The notes beneath the pieces were generated by a model. That model ran no database searches. It saw only the letters and a program-made list of their open reading frames with translations, and was not told the origin of the DNA. From contig NZ_JBHMFS010000005.1 in assembly GCF_051433165.1 (NCBI RefSeq), positions 186,001 through 250,000 of the forward strand: DNA of 64,000 nucleotides. The letters run 5' to 3'. This DNA comes from Falsiroseomonas sp051433165 (GTDB taxonomy: Bacteria > Pseudomonadota > Alphaproteobacteria > Acetobacterales > Acetobacteraceae). Below are positions 37,107-46,290 of this stretch, piece by piece; the stretch's first letter is position 1; each line of letters opens with the position of its first letter. Position numbers and translations under genes: made by a program.

Positions 37107-38501
37107 ATGGCCGAGACTTTCGATCTCGTCGTCGTCGGCGGCGGCCCCGGTGGCTATGTCGGCGCCATCCGCGCCAGCCAGCTCGGCATGAAGGTCGCGC
37201 TGGTGGAGCGGGAGAATCTGGGCGGCATCTGCCTCAACTGGGGCTGCATCCCGACCAAGGCGCTGCTGCGCGCCAGCGAGATCAACCATCTGCTGCACAG
37301 CCTCGATGCCTATGGCTTCGCGGCGGACAACATCCGTTTCGACTTCGCCAAGGTGGTAAAGCGCAGCCGGCAGGTCGCCGGGCAGCTCTCGGGTGGCGTG
37401 AAGCACCTGATGAAGAAGAACAAGATTACCGTCTTTGACGGCCACGCGAAGCTCGCCGGTCCGGGCAAGGTTTCGGTGTCGAAGGACGGCAAGCCCGTTG
37501 CGGAGCTTTCGGCCAAGCACATCCTGCTGGCCACCGGCGCGCGCGCGCGCATGCTGCCGGGCATGGAGCCGGACGGCAAGCTGATCTGGTCCTACCGGGA
37601 GGCGATGACGCCCGCGGCGCTGCCGAAAAAGCTCATCGTCATGGGCAGCGGCGCCATCGGCTCCGAATTCGCCAGCTTCTACCTGAACATGGGCGCCGAG
37701 GTCACATTGATCGAGGTGATGGACCGCATCCTGCCGGTGGAGGACGAGGAAATCTCCGCCTTCGTCCACAAGGCCTTCACCAAGCAGAAGATGCAGATCA
37801 TCACCGGCGCCCGCGTGCAGGGCGTGCGCAAGGGCGCGGACAGCATCACCGCCATCGTCGAGGCGAACGGCAAGGTGCAGGAGATTACCGCAGACCGCAT
37901 GATCTCTGCCGTCGGCATCGTGGGCAATGTGGAAGACCTCGGCCTCGAAGGCACGAAGGTGAAGGTGGAGCGCACCCACATCGTCACCGACGCCTTCGGC
38001 AATACCGGCGAGCCGGGCGTCTATGCCATTGGCGACCTCACCGGCGCCCCCTGGCTGGCCCATAAGGCGAGCCATGAAGCCGTGATCTGCGTCGAGGCCA
38101 TCGCCGGTAAGCACCCGCACCCGATGGACGTGCTGAATATCCCCGGCTGCACCTATTGCCGCCCGCAGGTCGCCAGCGTCGGCCTGACGGAGAAGCGCGC
38201 AAAGGAGCTCGGCCACGAGGTCCGCGTTGGCCGCTTCCCCTTCATCGGCAACGGCAAGGCCATCGCCATGGGTGAGCCGGAGGGCCTGGTGAAGACCGTG
38301 TTCGACGCCAAGACCGGCGAATTGCTCGGCGCCCACATGGTCGGCCCGGAGGTCACCGAGATGATCCAGGGCTACGGCATCGCCCGCACCCTCGAATCGA
38401 CCGAGGCCGAGCTGATGCACACGGTCTTCCCGCACCCGACAGTGTCTGAGACGATGCATGAATCGGTGCTGGACGCCTATGGCCGCGTCATCCACATCTG
38501 A
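37107..38501 (+). CDS. lpd: Dihydrolipoamide dehydrogenase (E3)
   Basis: A 464-residue flavoprotein that reoxidises dihydrolipoamide with NAD. FAD-binding VVGGGPGGYVGAIRASQLG, the redox disulfide GGICLNWGCIPTKALL, NAD-binding VMGSGAIGSEFASFY and the active-site histidine/glutamate FPHPTVSETMHE are all present. An AGGAG site precedes the ATG. It completes the PDH gene set. The methyltransferase gene begins within its last 23 bases. Confidence 0.95.
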   Translation: MAETFDLVVVGGGPGGYVGAIRASQLGMKVALVERENLGGICLNWGCIPTKALLRASEINHLLHSLDAYGFAADNIRFDFAKVVKRSRQVAGQLSGGVKHLMKKNKITVFDGHAKLAGPGKVSVSKDGKPVAELSAKHILLATGARARMLPGMEPDGKLIWSYREAMTPAALPKKLIVMGSGAIGSEFASFYLNMGAEVTLIEVMDRILPVEDEEISAFVHKAFTKQKMQIITGARVQGVRKGADSITAIVEANGKVQEITADRMISAVGIVGNVEDLGLEGTKVKVERTHIVTDAFGNTGEPGVYAIGDLTGAPWLAHKASHEAVICVEAIAGKHPHPMDVLNIPGCTYCRPQVASVGLTEKRAKELGHEVRVGRFPFIGNGKAIAMGEPEGLVKTVFDAKTGELLGAHMVGPEVTEMIQGYGIARTLESTEAELMHTVFPHPTVSETMHESVLDAYGRVIHI

Positions 38502-39318
38502 TTGGCGCCGCCTGAACCAGGCCAATTGGGATGAACGTACCGGCGTTCATCTTGGCCCGCGCGGCTACGACCTGTCGCGTGTGCGGGCGGGACTTGGGCG
38601 GCTGGATGCGATTGTGGCGGCCGAGATTGGCGATGTCGCCGGGCTGAACATCCTGCATCTGCAATGCCATCTCGGCGACGACAGCATCGCGCTGGCGCAG
38701 CGCGGCGCAGCGCGGGTGGTGGGGCTGGATTTCAGCCCGCCGGCGCTGCAGGCGGCGCGCAGCCTCGCCACGGAATGCGGCCTGACCAATCTGCGCTTCG
38801 TGCTGGCGAATGTGCTGGAAACGCCCGCCGCGATCCCGGAGGAGAGGGGTGCATTCGACCTGGTGTTCACCAGTTGGGGCACCATCACCTGGCTGCCGGA
38901 CCTCGATGCCTGGGCGGCCGCCATTGCCTTCGCGCTCCGTCCCGGCGGCGCCTTCTATTTCGCCGACATGCACCCCGTCGCCTGGGTCTTCGATGATACG
39001 GGCCTCGCCGTTCCAGGCTTTCCCGGCTGGCGTTATCCCTATTTCGAGCCCGGCCCGGTCGCCTTCGACAACCCGACCGACTACATGGACACTGAGGCCG
39101 CGTTGACCAACCGCCAGACCATCGAGTTCCCGCACAGCCTGGCGGAGATCCTCGGCGCGCTGCGGCGTGCCGGCCTTCGGCTGGACTGGCTGCACGAACA
39201 CCCGCGCATGGTCTGGAAACAATTCGAAGGCAGTGTGCAGGATGCGGAAGGGATGTGGACGTGGCCAGATCGGCCCTGGCTGCCTTTGGCGCTCAGCCTT
39301 CGCGCGGTAAAGCCATGA
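38479..39318 (+). CDS. SAM-dependent methyltransferase (class I)
   Basis: A 279-residue soluble protein with a Rossmann methyltransferase domain: motif I ILHLQCHLGDDSIALA, motif II VVGLDFSPPALQAA, and the motif IV-like VFTSWGTITWL. The N terminus NQANWDERTGVHLGPRGYDL and C-terminal LHEHPRMVWKQFEG match a family often found in actinobacteria and proteobacteria; the target is unknown. The ATG at 38479 overlaps the end of lpd, which implies coupling to the PDH operon. Confidence 0.78.
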   Translation: MAASSTSDWRRLNQANWDERTGVHLGPRGYDLSRVRAGLGRLDAIVAAEIGDVAGLNILHLQCHLGDDSIALAQRGAARVVGLDFSPPALQAARSLATECGLTNLRFVLANVLETPAAIPEERGAFDLVFTSWGTITWLPDLDAWAAAIAFALRPGGAFYFADMHPVAWVFDDTGLAVPGFPGWRYPYFEPGPVAFDNPTDYMDTEAALTNRQTIEFPHSLAEILGALRRAGLRLDWLHEHPRMVWKQFEGSVQDAEGMWTWPDRPWLPLALSLRAVKP

Positions 39319-39358
39319 AGCCCTCGTCGGATCGGCTGCGCGTCGCTATATCCATGCC

Positions 39359-40324
39359 ATGATCACACGCGTCGAGATCAATCACGCCCGGACGGGCGCC
39401 GAACGGCACCCTGAGAAGGCCAAACGCCCCGACAACCCGATCCAGCGCAAGCCTGACTGGATCCGGGTGAAGGCGCCCACCAGCCCGGTCTATCGGGAGA
39501 CCCAGGCGCTGATGCGCGCAAATGGCCTGGTCACGGTGTGTGAGGAAGCGGCCTGCCCGAATATCGGGGAATGCTGGTCGCAGCGCCACGCCACCATGAT
39601 GATCATGGGTGACACCTGCACGCGCGCGTGCAGCTTCTGCAACGTCATCACCGGCATGCCCAAGGCGCTGGATACGGATGAGCCGCGCCGGGTCGCCGAT
39701 GCGGTGCAAAAACTCGGCCTGCGCCATGTGGTGATCACCTCCGTGGACCGGGACGACCTGGCCGACGGGGGCGCGGAGCATTTCGCCCAGACCATCCGCG
39801 CCCTCCGCGCCGCAGCACCCGAGACCACCATCGAGATCCTGACGCCCGACTTCCTCCGCAAGGATGGCGCGCTGGAGGTGGTGATCGATGCGCGGCCGGA
39901 TGTGTTCAACCACAATCTGGAAACCGTGCCGGCGTTGTACCCCTCCATCCGCCCCGGCGCGCGCTACTACCATTCGCTGCGGCTGCTGGACCGGGTGAAG
40001 CAGCGCGACCCGACCATCTTCACCAAATCCGGCATCATGGTCGGCCTCGGCGAGAAACGGATCGAGGTGCTGCAGGTGATGGATGATCTGCGCAGCGCGG
40101 AGGTCGATTTCCTCACCATCGGCCAGTACCTCCAGCCTTCCGTGAAGCACGCCGCGGTGGATCGCTTCGTCACGCCGGATGAATTCGCCGACTATGCCCA
40201 GGCGGCGCGCGGCAAGGGCTTCCTGCTGGTGTCCGCCACGCCCCTGACCCGGTCTTCCTATCATGCCGATCGTGACTTCGCGGCGCTGCGGGATGCGCGG
40301 ATCGCGAAGCTGAAGGCCGCCTGA
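39359..40324 (+). CDS. lipA: Lipoyl synthase
   Basis: A 321-residue radical-SAM enzyme inserting two sulfurs into octanoyl groups on lipoyl domains. Both iron-sulfur clusters are visible: the auxiliary cluster motif CEEAACPNIGEC and the radical-SAM motif CTRACSFC, plus the C-terminal SYHADRDF serine. It lies in the PDH region whose two lipoyl domains it matures. Its stop overlaps the ATG of the coq10-like gene. Confidence 0.95.
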   Translation: MITRVEINHARTGAERHPEKAKRPDNPIQRKPDWIRVKAPTSPVYRETQALMRANGLVTVCEEAACPNIGECWSQRHATMMIMGDTCTRACSFCNVITGMPKALDTDEPRRVADAVQKLGLRHVVITSVDRDDLADGGAEHFAQTIRALRAAAPETTIEILTPDFLRKDGALEVVIDARPDVFNHNLETVPALYPSIRPGARYYHSLRLLDRVKQRDPTIFTKSGIMVGLGEKRIEVLQVMDDLRSAEVDFLTIGQYLQPSVKHAAVDRFVTPDEFADYAQAARGKGFLLVSATPLTRSSYHADRDFAALRDARIAKLKAA

Positions 40325-40797
40325 TGCCCACCCATGCCGAAAAGCGCGTGCTGCCCTACACGGATGAACAGTTGTTCGACATGGTGGCGGATGTGCGCCG
40401 CTATCCCGAATTCCTGCCCTGGTGCGTTGGCGCGCGCATCGTCTCCCGCACCGAAAGCGAACTGGTCGCTGACCTCACCATCGGCTTCAAGATGTTCCGC
40501 GAGACCTTCCGCAGCCATGTGACGCTGGAGCGGCCGCATCATGTGCATGTGCGCTACCTGACCGGTCCCTTCCGCTATCTGAACAACCACTGGCGCTTCC
40601 GGCCCGTCGCCAACGGGACCGAGGTCGATTTCTTCGTCGATTTCGAATTCAAGTCGCGTCTGTTGCAGGCCGTGATCGGCACCGTGTTCAATGAGGCGGT
40701 GCGGCTGATGGTGCGGTCGTTTGAGCGCCGCGCCACCATCCTGTACCGCCGCGCATCGCCGCCGCCCGCGGCCGCGACGCCCGCACCCTCCGCCTGA
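40324..40797 (+). CDS. Coq10/RatA-type START domain protein
   Basis: A 157-residue polyketide-cyclase/START-like protein: VLPYTDEQLFDMVADVRRYPEFLPWCVGARI at the start, GPFRYLNNHWRFRP in the middle, FFVDFEFKSRLLQAVIG and a helix NEAVRLMVRSFERRA at the end. In mitochondria Coq10 supports ubiquinone use in respiration; bacterial relatives include RatA. lipA-coq10 pairing is common in alphaproteobacteria. The Pro/Ala tail after residue 143 is low complexity. Confidence 0.88.
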   Translation: MPTHAEKRVLPYTDEQLFDMVADVRRYPEFLPWCVGARIVSRTESELVADLTIGFKMFRETFRSHVTLERPHHVHVRYLTGPFRYLNNHWRFRPVANGTEVDFFVDFEFKSRLLQAVIGTVFNEAVRLMVRSFERRATILYRRASPPPAAATPAPSA

Positions 40798-40803
40798 GCG
40801 ACG

Positions 40804-40836
40804 CCCTACGGCCTGCCGGCCGGTGGGCAGGTAGGG
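40804..40836. terminator. Bulged hairpin between convergent coq10-like and TraB-like genes
   Basis: CCTGCC (40812-40817) pairs with GGCAGG (40826-40831), and CCCTA (40804-40808) with TAGGG (40832-40836), with a three-base bulge. No T run follows, so bidirectional terminator use is inferred from position. Confidence 0.45.
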
Positions 40837-40871
40837 CCAGACCCAGCCGGCTTCACGCCGCGGGTTGCTTT

Positions 40872-41876
40872 CTACCGGCGTGCCGCAGCACCTGCGCCAT
40901 AGGCGGGAATCCGCACCCGTTCCACCCGCAGCCCGGCCTGGCGCAGCAATTCGGGCACGCCGGTGGGGCCGGCGACATGGGTCGAGCCGAGTGCAACGAC
41001 CACGCTCTGTCGCTGCAGGACCGGCAGCAGGCGCGCGGCCATCAACGCGTTGCGCTCATCGATGAAGTACCGGCCCAGAATGATGCGGTCTGCCGGGTCG
41101 GCCGCGAGACTTGCCAGGGCTGCCGCGCGAAGCCGTTCAAAATCATGGTTGGCGGAGGCATCCTCGCGGCTGCGCCGCAGCAGGGTTTCGCGTTCCGCGG
41201 CGGCCTGGTCGGCCAGGACGTCCAGGGTCTGCCGCCAGACGCCATACCAGATCCGGTCCGGCGTTCGCGCGATGATCGCCATGGCCTCGGTATGCGTCTC
41301 GACCCCGTCCAGGGAAATGTTCCGCCTGCGGGCTTCGGCGGCCAGCCATCGATCGCCACCAATTCCGGGTGGTGGCATCGGCAGCCTGGGTGGTGAGGTG
41401 GCTGCGCGTGCCGGCATCGCTCGCCTTGCGACGCCCATCGGCTGGACGCAGGCCCCCTGCGTCAGTTGCGCGGGCGAAATCGCCGCGAAGCGGCTGAAAA
41501 GATAATATGGGCGAAGCCGCGCCAGGGGGGTGTCCGAGAGGCCCAGGCAATGGGTAACGGCGGTCAGAAAGGCAATGTGCCGAGGCTCCAGATAGGCCGC
41601 GGGGTCCAGGGGCGGATCGGCCAATGCTGGCGCCGCATCAACGCGCCCGTCATTGCGCGATTCCAGCAGGAACCGGCTGGCGCCATCCAGGATTGAGGGA
41701 TCCGGCGGCCAGTAGCCTGGCGCCGGGCGATGCGGTCCGGGCAGGATGTGGGAGACAGGCGTCGCACGATCAGCCGGCGTTATGCGGAAGGCGATGACGG
41801 TGGCCGGGCCAGGCGGCGCCGTTCCACACGCGGCCAGCAGCAGCAGCCAGAATGCGAACAAGCCCATGCGCATCAT
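40872..41876 (-). CDS. TraB/GumN-like lipoprotein
   Basis: A 334-residue envelope protein with a lipoprotein signal (MMRMGLFAFWLLLLAAC, lipobox LAAC). The family features are the C-terminal block VVALGSTHVAGPTGVPELLR with its conserved GxxH histidine and the LDGVETHTE acidic motif near the middle. TraB/GumN proteins are putative metal-dependent proteases of the Tiki group, and no substrate is known here. ATG at 41876 has AGGA eight bases upstream; in-frame ATGs at 41897, 41885 and 41867 are possible. It is divergent from ltaE. Confidence 0.72.
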   Translation of the reverse strand: MMRMGLFAFWLLLLAACGTAPPGPATVIAFRITPADRATPVSHILPGPHRPAPGYWPPDPSILDGASRFLLESRNDGRVDAAPALADPPLDPAAYLEPRHIAFLTAVTHCLGLSDTPLARLRPYYLFSRFAAISPAQLTQGACVQPMGVARRAMPARAATSPPRLPMPPPGIGGDRWLAAEARRRNISLDGVETHTEAMAIIARTPDRIWYGVWRQTLDVLADQAAAERETLLRRSREDASANHDFERLRAAALASLAADPADRIILGRYFIDERNALMAARLLPVLQRQSVVVALGSTHVAGPTGVPELLRQAGLRVERVRIPAYGAGAAARR

Positions 41877-42000
41877 GCCACGCATCCTGCATACCATCCT
41901 GCCGCGCGCAAAGAACTTAAAGCTGGCATCAGCGCCACCGGCTTGACGTCGCCCGCCCGGCATAGCGGAGTGCGCCGGCACAAGCCGGAGCCCTAGCCTG

Positions 42001-43068
42001 ATGGTCCATGCCCCCGAACGCCCGCCCGAGGGCGCGCCACCCGTCCGCATCAACCTGTATTCGGACACCCAGACCAAGCCCAGCGCGGCGATGCTGGAGG
42101 CGATGATGCGCGCCGAGGTCGGCGACGAGCAGCATGGCGACGACCCCACCGTGCACGCTTTGTGCGACCGCATGGCGGCGCTGATGGGCAAGGAGGCGGC
42201 GGTTTTCATGCCGACCGGCACCATGTGCAACGTCGCCTCCACCCTGGTGCATTGCCGCCCGGGGGAGGAGATCATCGCGCATGAGACGGCGCATATCCTG
42301 ACCAGCGAGGGCGGCGCCCATGCGGCGCTCGGCAGCGTCCAGATCTACCCGCTGAAGGGTCCGCGCGGCATGTACACGCCGGACCAGTTGCGCGGCGCGC
42401 TGCGCGGCAAATCCCGCCACACGCCGACGCAGCGCCTGGTGGAGGTGGAGCAGACGGCGAATACCGGCGGCGGCGCCGTCTGGGACCACACCGTGCTGGC
42501 GGAGATCGCGGAGATCGCCCACGGCGCCGGCCTGTCCACCCATATGGACGGCGCGCGGCTGATGAATGCCTGCGTCGCCGCCGGCATTGCGCCGGCCGAG
42601 ATGGTGGCGGGCTATGACAGCGTCTGGCTGGATTTCACCAAGGGACTGGGTGCGCCGCTGGGTGCCGTGCTCTGCGGCTCGCGCGACTTCATCGACGAGG
42701 CCTGGCGCTGGAAGCAGCGGCTGGGCGGCGCGATGCGGCAGGCAGGCGTCTGCGCCGCGGGCTGCCTCTATGCGCTGGACCACAACATCGACCGCCTGGC
42801 GGAGGACCATGCCAATGCCAAGGCGCTGGCCCGCGGCCTGGCGCAGATGGAAGGCGTGGAGGTGCAGGACCCCGACACCAACCTGGTCTTCTTCACCATC
42901 CCCGGCACCGGCGTGGCGGCGGCCGATCTGGTGAAGCGCCTGCGGATGGAAGGTGTGGCGCTGTCCCTGCTCGGCGGGCGCCTGCGCGCCTGCACGCACC
43001 TGGATGTGACGGCGCCGATGATCGAGGAGGCGCTGACGGCGATCCGCGGGGCGCTCGCCCGCGGCTGA
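42001..43068 (+). CDS. ltaE: Low-specificity L-threonine aldolase
   Basis: A 355-residue PLP enzyme cleaving threonine or allo-threonine to glycine and acetaldehyde. INLYSDTQTKPS opens the family core, then VGDEQHGDDPTV, the histidine-rich AHETAHILTSEGGA, the aspartate region STHMDGARLMNA and the PLP lysine in LDFTKGLGAPLGAVL (about residue 214). The ATG at 42001 gives a 16-residue extension before the core. It is convergent with the M20 peptidase gene. Confidence 0.9.
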   Translation: MVHAPERPPEGAPPVRINLYSDTQTKPSAAMLEAMMRAEVGDEQHGDDPTVHALCDRMAALMGKEAAVFMPTGTMCNVASTLVHCRPGEEIIAHETAHILTSEGGAHAALGSVQIYPLKGPRGMYTPDQLRGALRGKSRHTPTQRLVEVEQTANTGGGAVWDHTVLAEIAEIAHGAGLSTHMDGARLMNACVAAGIAPAEMVAGYDSVWLDFTKGLGAPLGAVLCGSRDFIDEAWRWKQRLGGAMRQAGVCAAGCLYALDHNIDRLAEDHANAKALARGLAQMEGVEVQDPDTNLVFFTIPGTGVAAADLVKRLRMEGVALSLLGGRLRACTHLDVTAPMIEEALTAIRGALARG

Positions 43069-43075
43069 TCCAGGC

Positions 43076-43096
43076 GGCGGCGCGGACCGCGCCGCC
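43076..43096. terminator. GC-rich hairpin between ltaE and M20 peptidase
   Basis: GGCGGCGCG (43076-43084) pairs perfectly with CGCGCCGCC (43088-43096) around three bases. It lies between convergent stops and can serve both genes; there is no T tract. Confidence 0.55.
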
Positions 43097-43116
43097 GTCC
43101 CAAACCTGCCCCAGCT

Positions 43117-44502
43117 TCAGCCCAGCTTCGCCAGCAGCCGCGCATGGCTGCGCGCGCCCTGGTGGAAGCAGCGCAGGTCGAACTTCTCGTTCGGGCTGTG
43201 AACCTGGTCGTCCTCCAGGCCGAAGCCCATCAGCACGGTATCCAGCCCCAGCACCTCCTTCATCGAGGAGACGATGGGAATGGACCCGCCGCAGCCGATC
43301 ATGGCGGCTGGGCGGCCGTATTCATCAGCCAGCGCCGCCTGGGCGGCCTTCACGAAGTCGCTGTCCGCCGGCACCTCGATTCCCGGGCTGGCGCCGCCGC
43401 CCTGGAAGGTGGCGGTGGCGTCGGCGGGAAGCCGCGCCCGCACGAATTCCTGGAACGCCGCAAAAACCTTCTCGTGGTGCTGGCCGGGGACGAGCCGGAA
43501 GGTGATCTTGGCGTGCGCCTCGCTGGGAATGACCGTCTTGCTGCCGGCGCCGATATAGCCACCCCAGATGCCGTTGATATCCGCCGTCGGCCGCGCCCAC
43601 AGGCGTTCCAGCGCGCCGCGATCCTTCTCCCCCACCGGGACCGAAAGACCGATGGCGCCGAGGAAATCGTGCTCGGAAAAGCCCAGCGCCTGCCACTGCG
43701 CGCGCAGTTCGGGCGAAAGCTCCGGCACGCCGTCATAGAAGCCGGGAAGCTGCACGCGGCCATTCGCGTCGTGCAGGTCGCCGAGGATCTTCGTGATCAG
43801 GTTGTTCGGGTTCAGCGCGCTGCCGCCATACATGCCCGAATGCAGGTCCCGGCTGGCCGCCTTGATGTCGAGCTGCACGAAACACATGCCGCGCAGGCGG
43901 GTGGACAGCGCCGGCGTGTCGATGTCCCACATGCCGGTATCGCTGATGATGGCGACGTCGGCCTTCAGCTCCGCCGCATTCGCCGCCATGAAGGGGGCGA
44001 GATTGGGGGAGCCGATTTCTTCCTCGCCCTCGATCACCGCGGTGATGGCGCAGGGCGGGCCGCCGGCCACCTTCTGCCAAGCGCGCAGCGCCTCGATCCA
44101 CATCAGCACCTGACCCTTGTCGTCCACCGCGCCGCGGGCGACCACGCGCTGGCCGTTCGGGCCATGCACCAGCACCGGCTCGAAGGGTGGGCTGGTCCAC
44201 AGCTCCAGCGGGTCCGGCGGCTGCACGTCGTAATGGCCGTAATACAGCAGGTGGCGCTTGGCGCCGCCGGCGGGGCCGGGGTGATGCGCGACCACCACCG
44301 GGTGCTTCGGCGTCTGCCGCAAGCTGGCCGTGAAGCCGAGTTCCAGAAGTTGGTCGCGCACCCATTCGGCGGCGCGCACGCAATCCGCCGCATGGTCCGG
44401 CTGGGCGCTGACGGAAGGGATGCGGAGCCACTCCACCAGGCGTGCCACCGCGGCGTCGCGGTCCGCATCCAGGGTGGAAAGAAGCTGGTCGGTCAGGCTC
44501 AT
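43117..44502 (-). CDS. M20 family dipeptidase
   Basis: A 461-residue metallopeptidase of the carnosinase/ArgE-like M20 group. Metal and catalytic motifs are YYGHYDVQPPDP, GAVDDKGQ, the catalytic EGEEEIGSPN, SDTGMW and a late HSPNEKFD histidine. Relatives cleave dipeptides in the cytoplasm. Its ATG overlaps the cinA-type stop by four bases; it is the last gene of the five-gene ATGA-coupled operon. Confidence 0.9.
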   Translation of the reverse strand: MSLTDQLLSTLDADRDAAVARLVEWLRIPSVSAQPDHAADCVRAAEWVRDQLLELGFTASLRQTPKHPVVVAHHPGPAGGAKRHLLYYGHYDVQPPDPLELWTSPPFEPVLVHGPNGQRVVARGAVDDKGQVLMWIEALRAWQKVAGGPPCAITAVIEGEEEIGSPNLAPFMAANAAELKADVAIISDTGMWDIDTPALSTRLRGMCFVQLDIKAASRDLHSGMYGGSALNPNNLITKILGDLHDANGRVQLPGFYDGVPELSPELRAQWQALGFSEHDFLGAIGLSVPVGEKDRGALERLWARPTADINGIWGGYIGAGSKTVIPSEAHAKITFRLVPGQHHEKVFAAFQEFVRARLPADATATFQGGGASPGIEVPADSDFVKAAQAALADEYGRPAAMIGCGGSIPIVSSMKEVLGLDTVLMGFGLEDDQVHSPNEKFDLRCFHQGARSHARLLAKLG

Positions 44503-44999
44503 GCGTGGTGCTCCAGGGCGCGGCGGATCAGGGCGAAGGCGGCGGTGACGGTGGCGGCCCGGATGGCGGTGCGATCGCCGGGAAAGATGTGGTGCTCGGC
44601 GAGCGTCGGCGACCCCCGCAGCGCGCAGGCCAAATGTACCAGCCCCACAGGCTTGGCCGTGCTGCCGCCTGCGGGGCCGGCGATGCCGGTGCAGGAGACG
44701 GCGATGTCCGCGCCGGAATCGCGCGCGGCGCCTTCGGCCATCTGCCGCGCCACCGGCTCGCTCACCGCGCCCATCGCCTCGATCATCGGGGCGGGCACGC
44801 CGAGCATGCGGGTCTTGGCCTCATTCGAATAGGTGACGTAGCCGGCCAGCACCGTGGCGGAGGACCCGGCGACGGCTGTCAGCGCCGCGGCGATCAGCCC
44901 GCCGGTGCAGGATTCGCCAGTGGCGAGGGTGAGCTTGCGCGCTTGCAGCTCCGACAGCAGGCGTTGCGCATCGTCGAGTGTATCGGCGGGCAGCATCAC
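44499..44999 (-). CDS. pncC: CinA C-terminal family nicotinamide-nucleotide amidohydrolase (PncC)
   Basis: A 166-residue single-domain CinA-C protein with TLATGESCTGGLIAAALTAVAGSS, the GYVTYSNEAKTRMLGV block and SCTGIAGPAGGSTAKPVGLVHLA. PncC deamidates nicotinamide mononucleotide in pyridine-nucleotide salvage. The N-terminal CinA pyrophosphatase domain is absent, as usual in proteobacteria. It is coupled to pgpA upstream and to the M20 gene downstream by 4-base overlaps; pgpA-cinA pairing is frequent. Confidence 0.9.
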   Translation of the reverse strand: MMLPADTLDDAQRLLSELQARKLTLATGESCTGGLIAAALTAVAGSSATVLAGYVTYSNEAKTRMLGVPAPMIEAMGAVSEPVARQMAEGAARDSGADIAVSCTGIAGPAGGSTAKPVGLVHLACALRGSPTLAEHHIFPGDRTAIRAATVTAAFALIRRALEHHA

Positions 45000-45442
45000 G
45001 AAAGCCCTCCCGGAAAGAAGTGGAAAAATGCCAGCAGCGCAGCGCCGGCGATGGCACCCGCGACCACATCATCCAGCATCACGCCGAAGGCGCCGGGCTG
45101 GCGGTCGAACCAGGAAATCGGCCAAGGCTTCGCAATGTCCAGCAGCCGGAACAGCGCGAAGGCCGCCAGCGCGCCGGGCAGGGTGGCCGCGGGCAGCGCG
45201 GCCAGCGCCAACAGCATCCCCGCGCCCTCATCCGCCACGAACCAGCCGGGGTCCTCGGCGCCGTCGTGCAGCACCTCGCCTGCCGCCCACCAGCCCGCCA
45301 CCAGGCACAGCGCCGCCAGGCCGAGGCAGGCCCAGGGGCCGAGCCACAGCGCCGGCAGCACGATGGCCGAGCCCCAGGTGCCGGGCCCCGGCCGCAGCCG
45401 GCCAACCCCGCCGAGCGTTGCCACCAGCAGGGCCGGCGTCAT
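44996..45442 (-). CDS. pgpA: Phosphatidylglycerophosphatase A
   Basis: A 148-residue inner-membrane phosphatase that makes phosphatidylglycerol from its phosphate. PGTWGSAIVLPALWLG, the acidic WFVADEGAGMLLAL and FRLLDIAKPWPISWFDR with VMLDDVVAGA are the family motifs, with about four helices. Its stop and start overlap both neighbours by four bases. Confidence 0.92.
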   Translation of the reverse strand: MTPALLVATLGGVGRLRPGPGTWGSAIVLPALWLGPWACLGLAALCLVAGWWAAGEVLHDGAEDPGWFVADEGAGMLLALAALPAATLPGALAAFALFRLLDIAKPWPISWFDRQPGAFGVMLDDVVAGAIAGAALLAFFHFFPGGLS

Positions 45443-46290
45443 GGGATGCGATCGAGGAAGGCGTCCAGCGCCGCCACCGCCTCCGGCTCCTCCAGCGTCG
45501 GGCAGTGGCCGGTGCCGGCGATCTCGACGAAGCGCATGTCGTGCCGCGCATCGGCCATGCGGATCGCGGTGTCTTCCGACAGCAGCGCGGACAGCGCGCC
45601 GCGCAGCAGCATCAGCGGCGCATGCGCCAGCGCGCCGAAGGCGGGCCAGAGTTCAGGCATGGCGCCGCCCCCCTGCATCGCCTGGGCAATGCGGATGTCC
45701 CAGCGCGGATGCCAGGCGCCATCCGGCCCCGCCCGAAAGGTGCCGGCGGTGAAGCGCTGCCAGGCGGCCTCATCCATCACCATCGGCGGCAGCGTGGTTT
45801 TCAGATGCGCGACGGCTTCTTCCATCGAGGGCAGCGCCGGGTCGCGGCCGACGAAATTCTGCACATGGTCCAGGCCCACCGGCTCCAGCACGGGCCCGAC
45901 ATCGTTCAGCACCACGCCGGCCAGCGCAGTGGGCCGCAGGACGCCCAGAATCATGGCCAGAATGCCGCCATAGCTGGTGCCGACCACCACGGCGCGGTGG
46001 CAATGCAGCGCCGCCATGCAATCCAGCACGTCGCGCAGACTGTGCTCGATGCCGTAGCGGCTGACGGCATCGGCCCGGCCGCTCTCGCCATGCCCGGCAT
46101 GGTCCAGCGCCAGCACCCGCCGCTTGCGCGCATGGCGATCCGCGAGCGCGTCAAAATCCTCCGCCGTGCGGGTCAGGCCGGGCAGGCACAGGATCGGCGT
46201 GCGCCCCTCCGGTCCCGCATGGTCCAGCGCGGCCAGCTTCAAGCCATCCCGCGCCGTGACAAAGACTCGGCTCACCGTTTGGCTGGTCAT
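45439..46290 (-). CDS. Alpha/beta hydrolase
   Basis: A 283-residue serine hydrolase: LCLPGLTRTAEDFDALAD near residue 35, the nucleophile elbow VVGTSYGG (about 104-111) and the catalytic histidine in GTGHCPTLEEPEAV near the end. Substrate unknown. ATG at 46290 (MTSQTVSRVFVTARDG) overlaps the slt stop by four bases; the frame is open further upstream but that part is the slt gene. Confidence 0.85.
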   Translation of the reverse strand: MTSQTVSRVFVTARDGLKLAALDHAGPEGRTPILCLPGLTRTAEDFDALADRHARKRRVLALDHAGHGESGRADAVSRYGIEHSLRDVLDCMAALHCHRAVVVGTSYGGILAMILGVLRPTALAGVVLNDVGPVLEPVGLDHVQNFVGRDPALPSMEEAVAHLKTTLPPMVMDEAAWQRFTAGTFRAGPDGAWHPRWDIRIAQAMQGGGAMPELWPAFGALAHAPLMLLRGALSALLSEDTAIRMADARHDMRFVEIAGTGHCPTLEEPEAVAALDAFLDRIP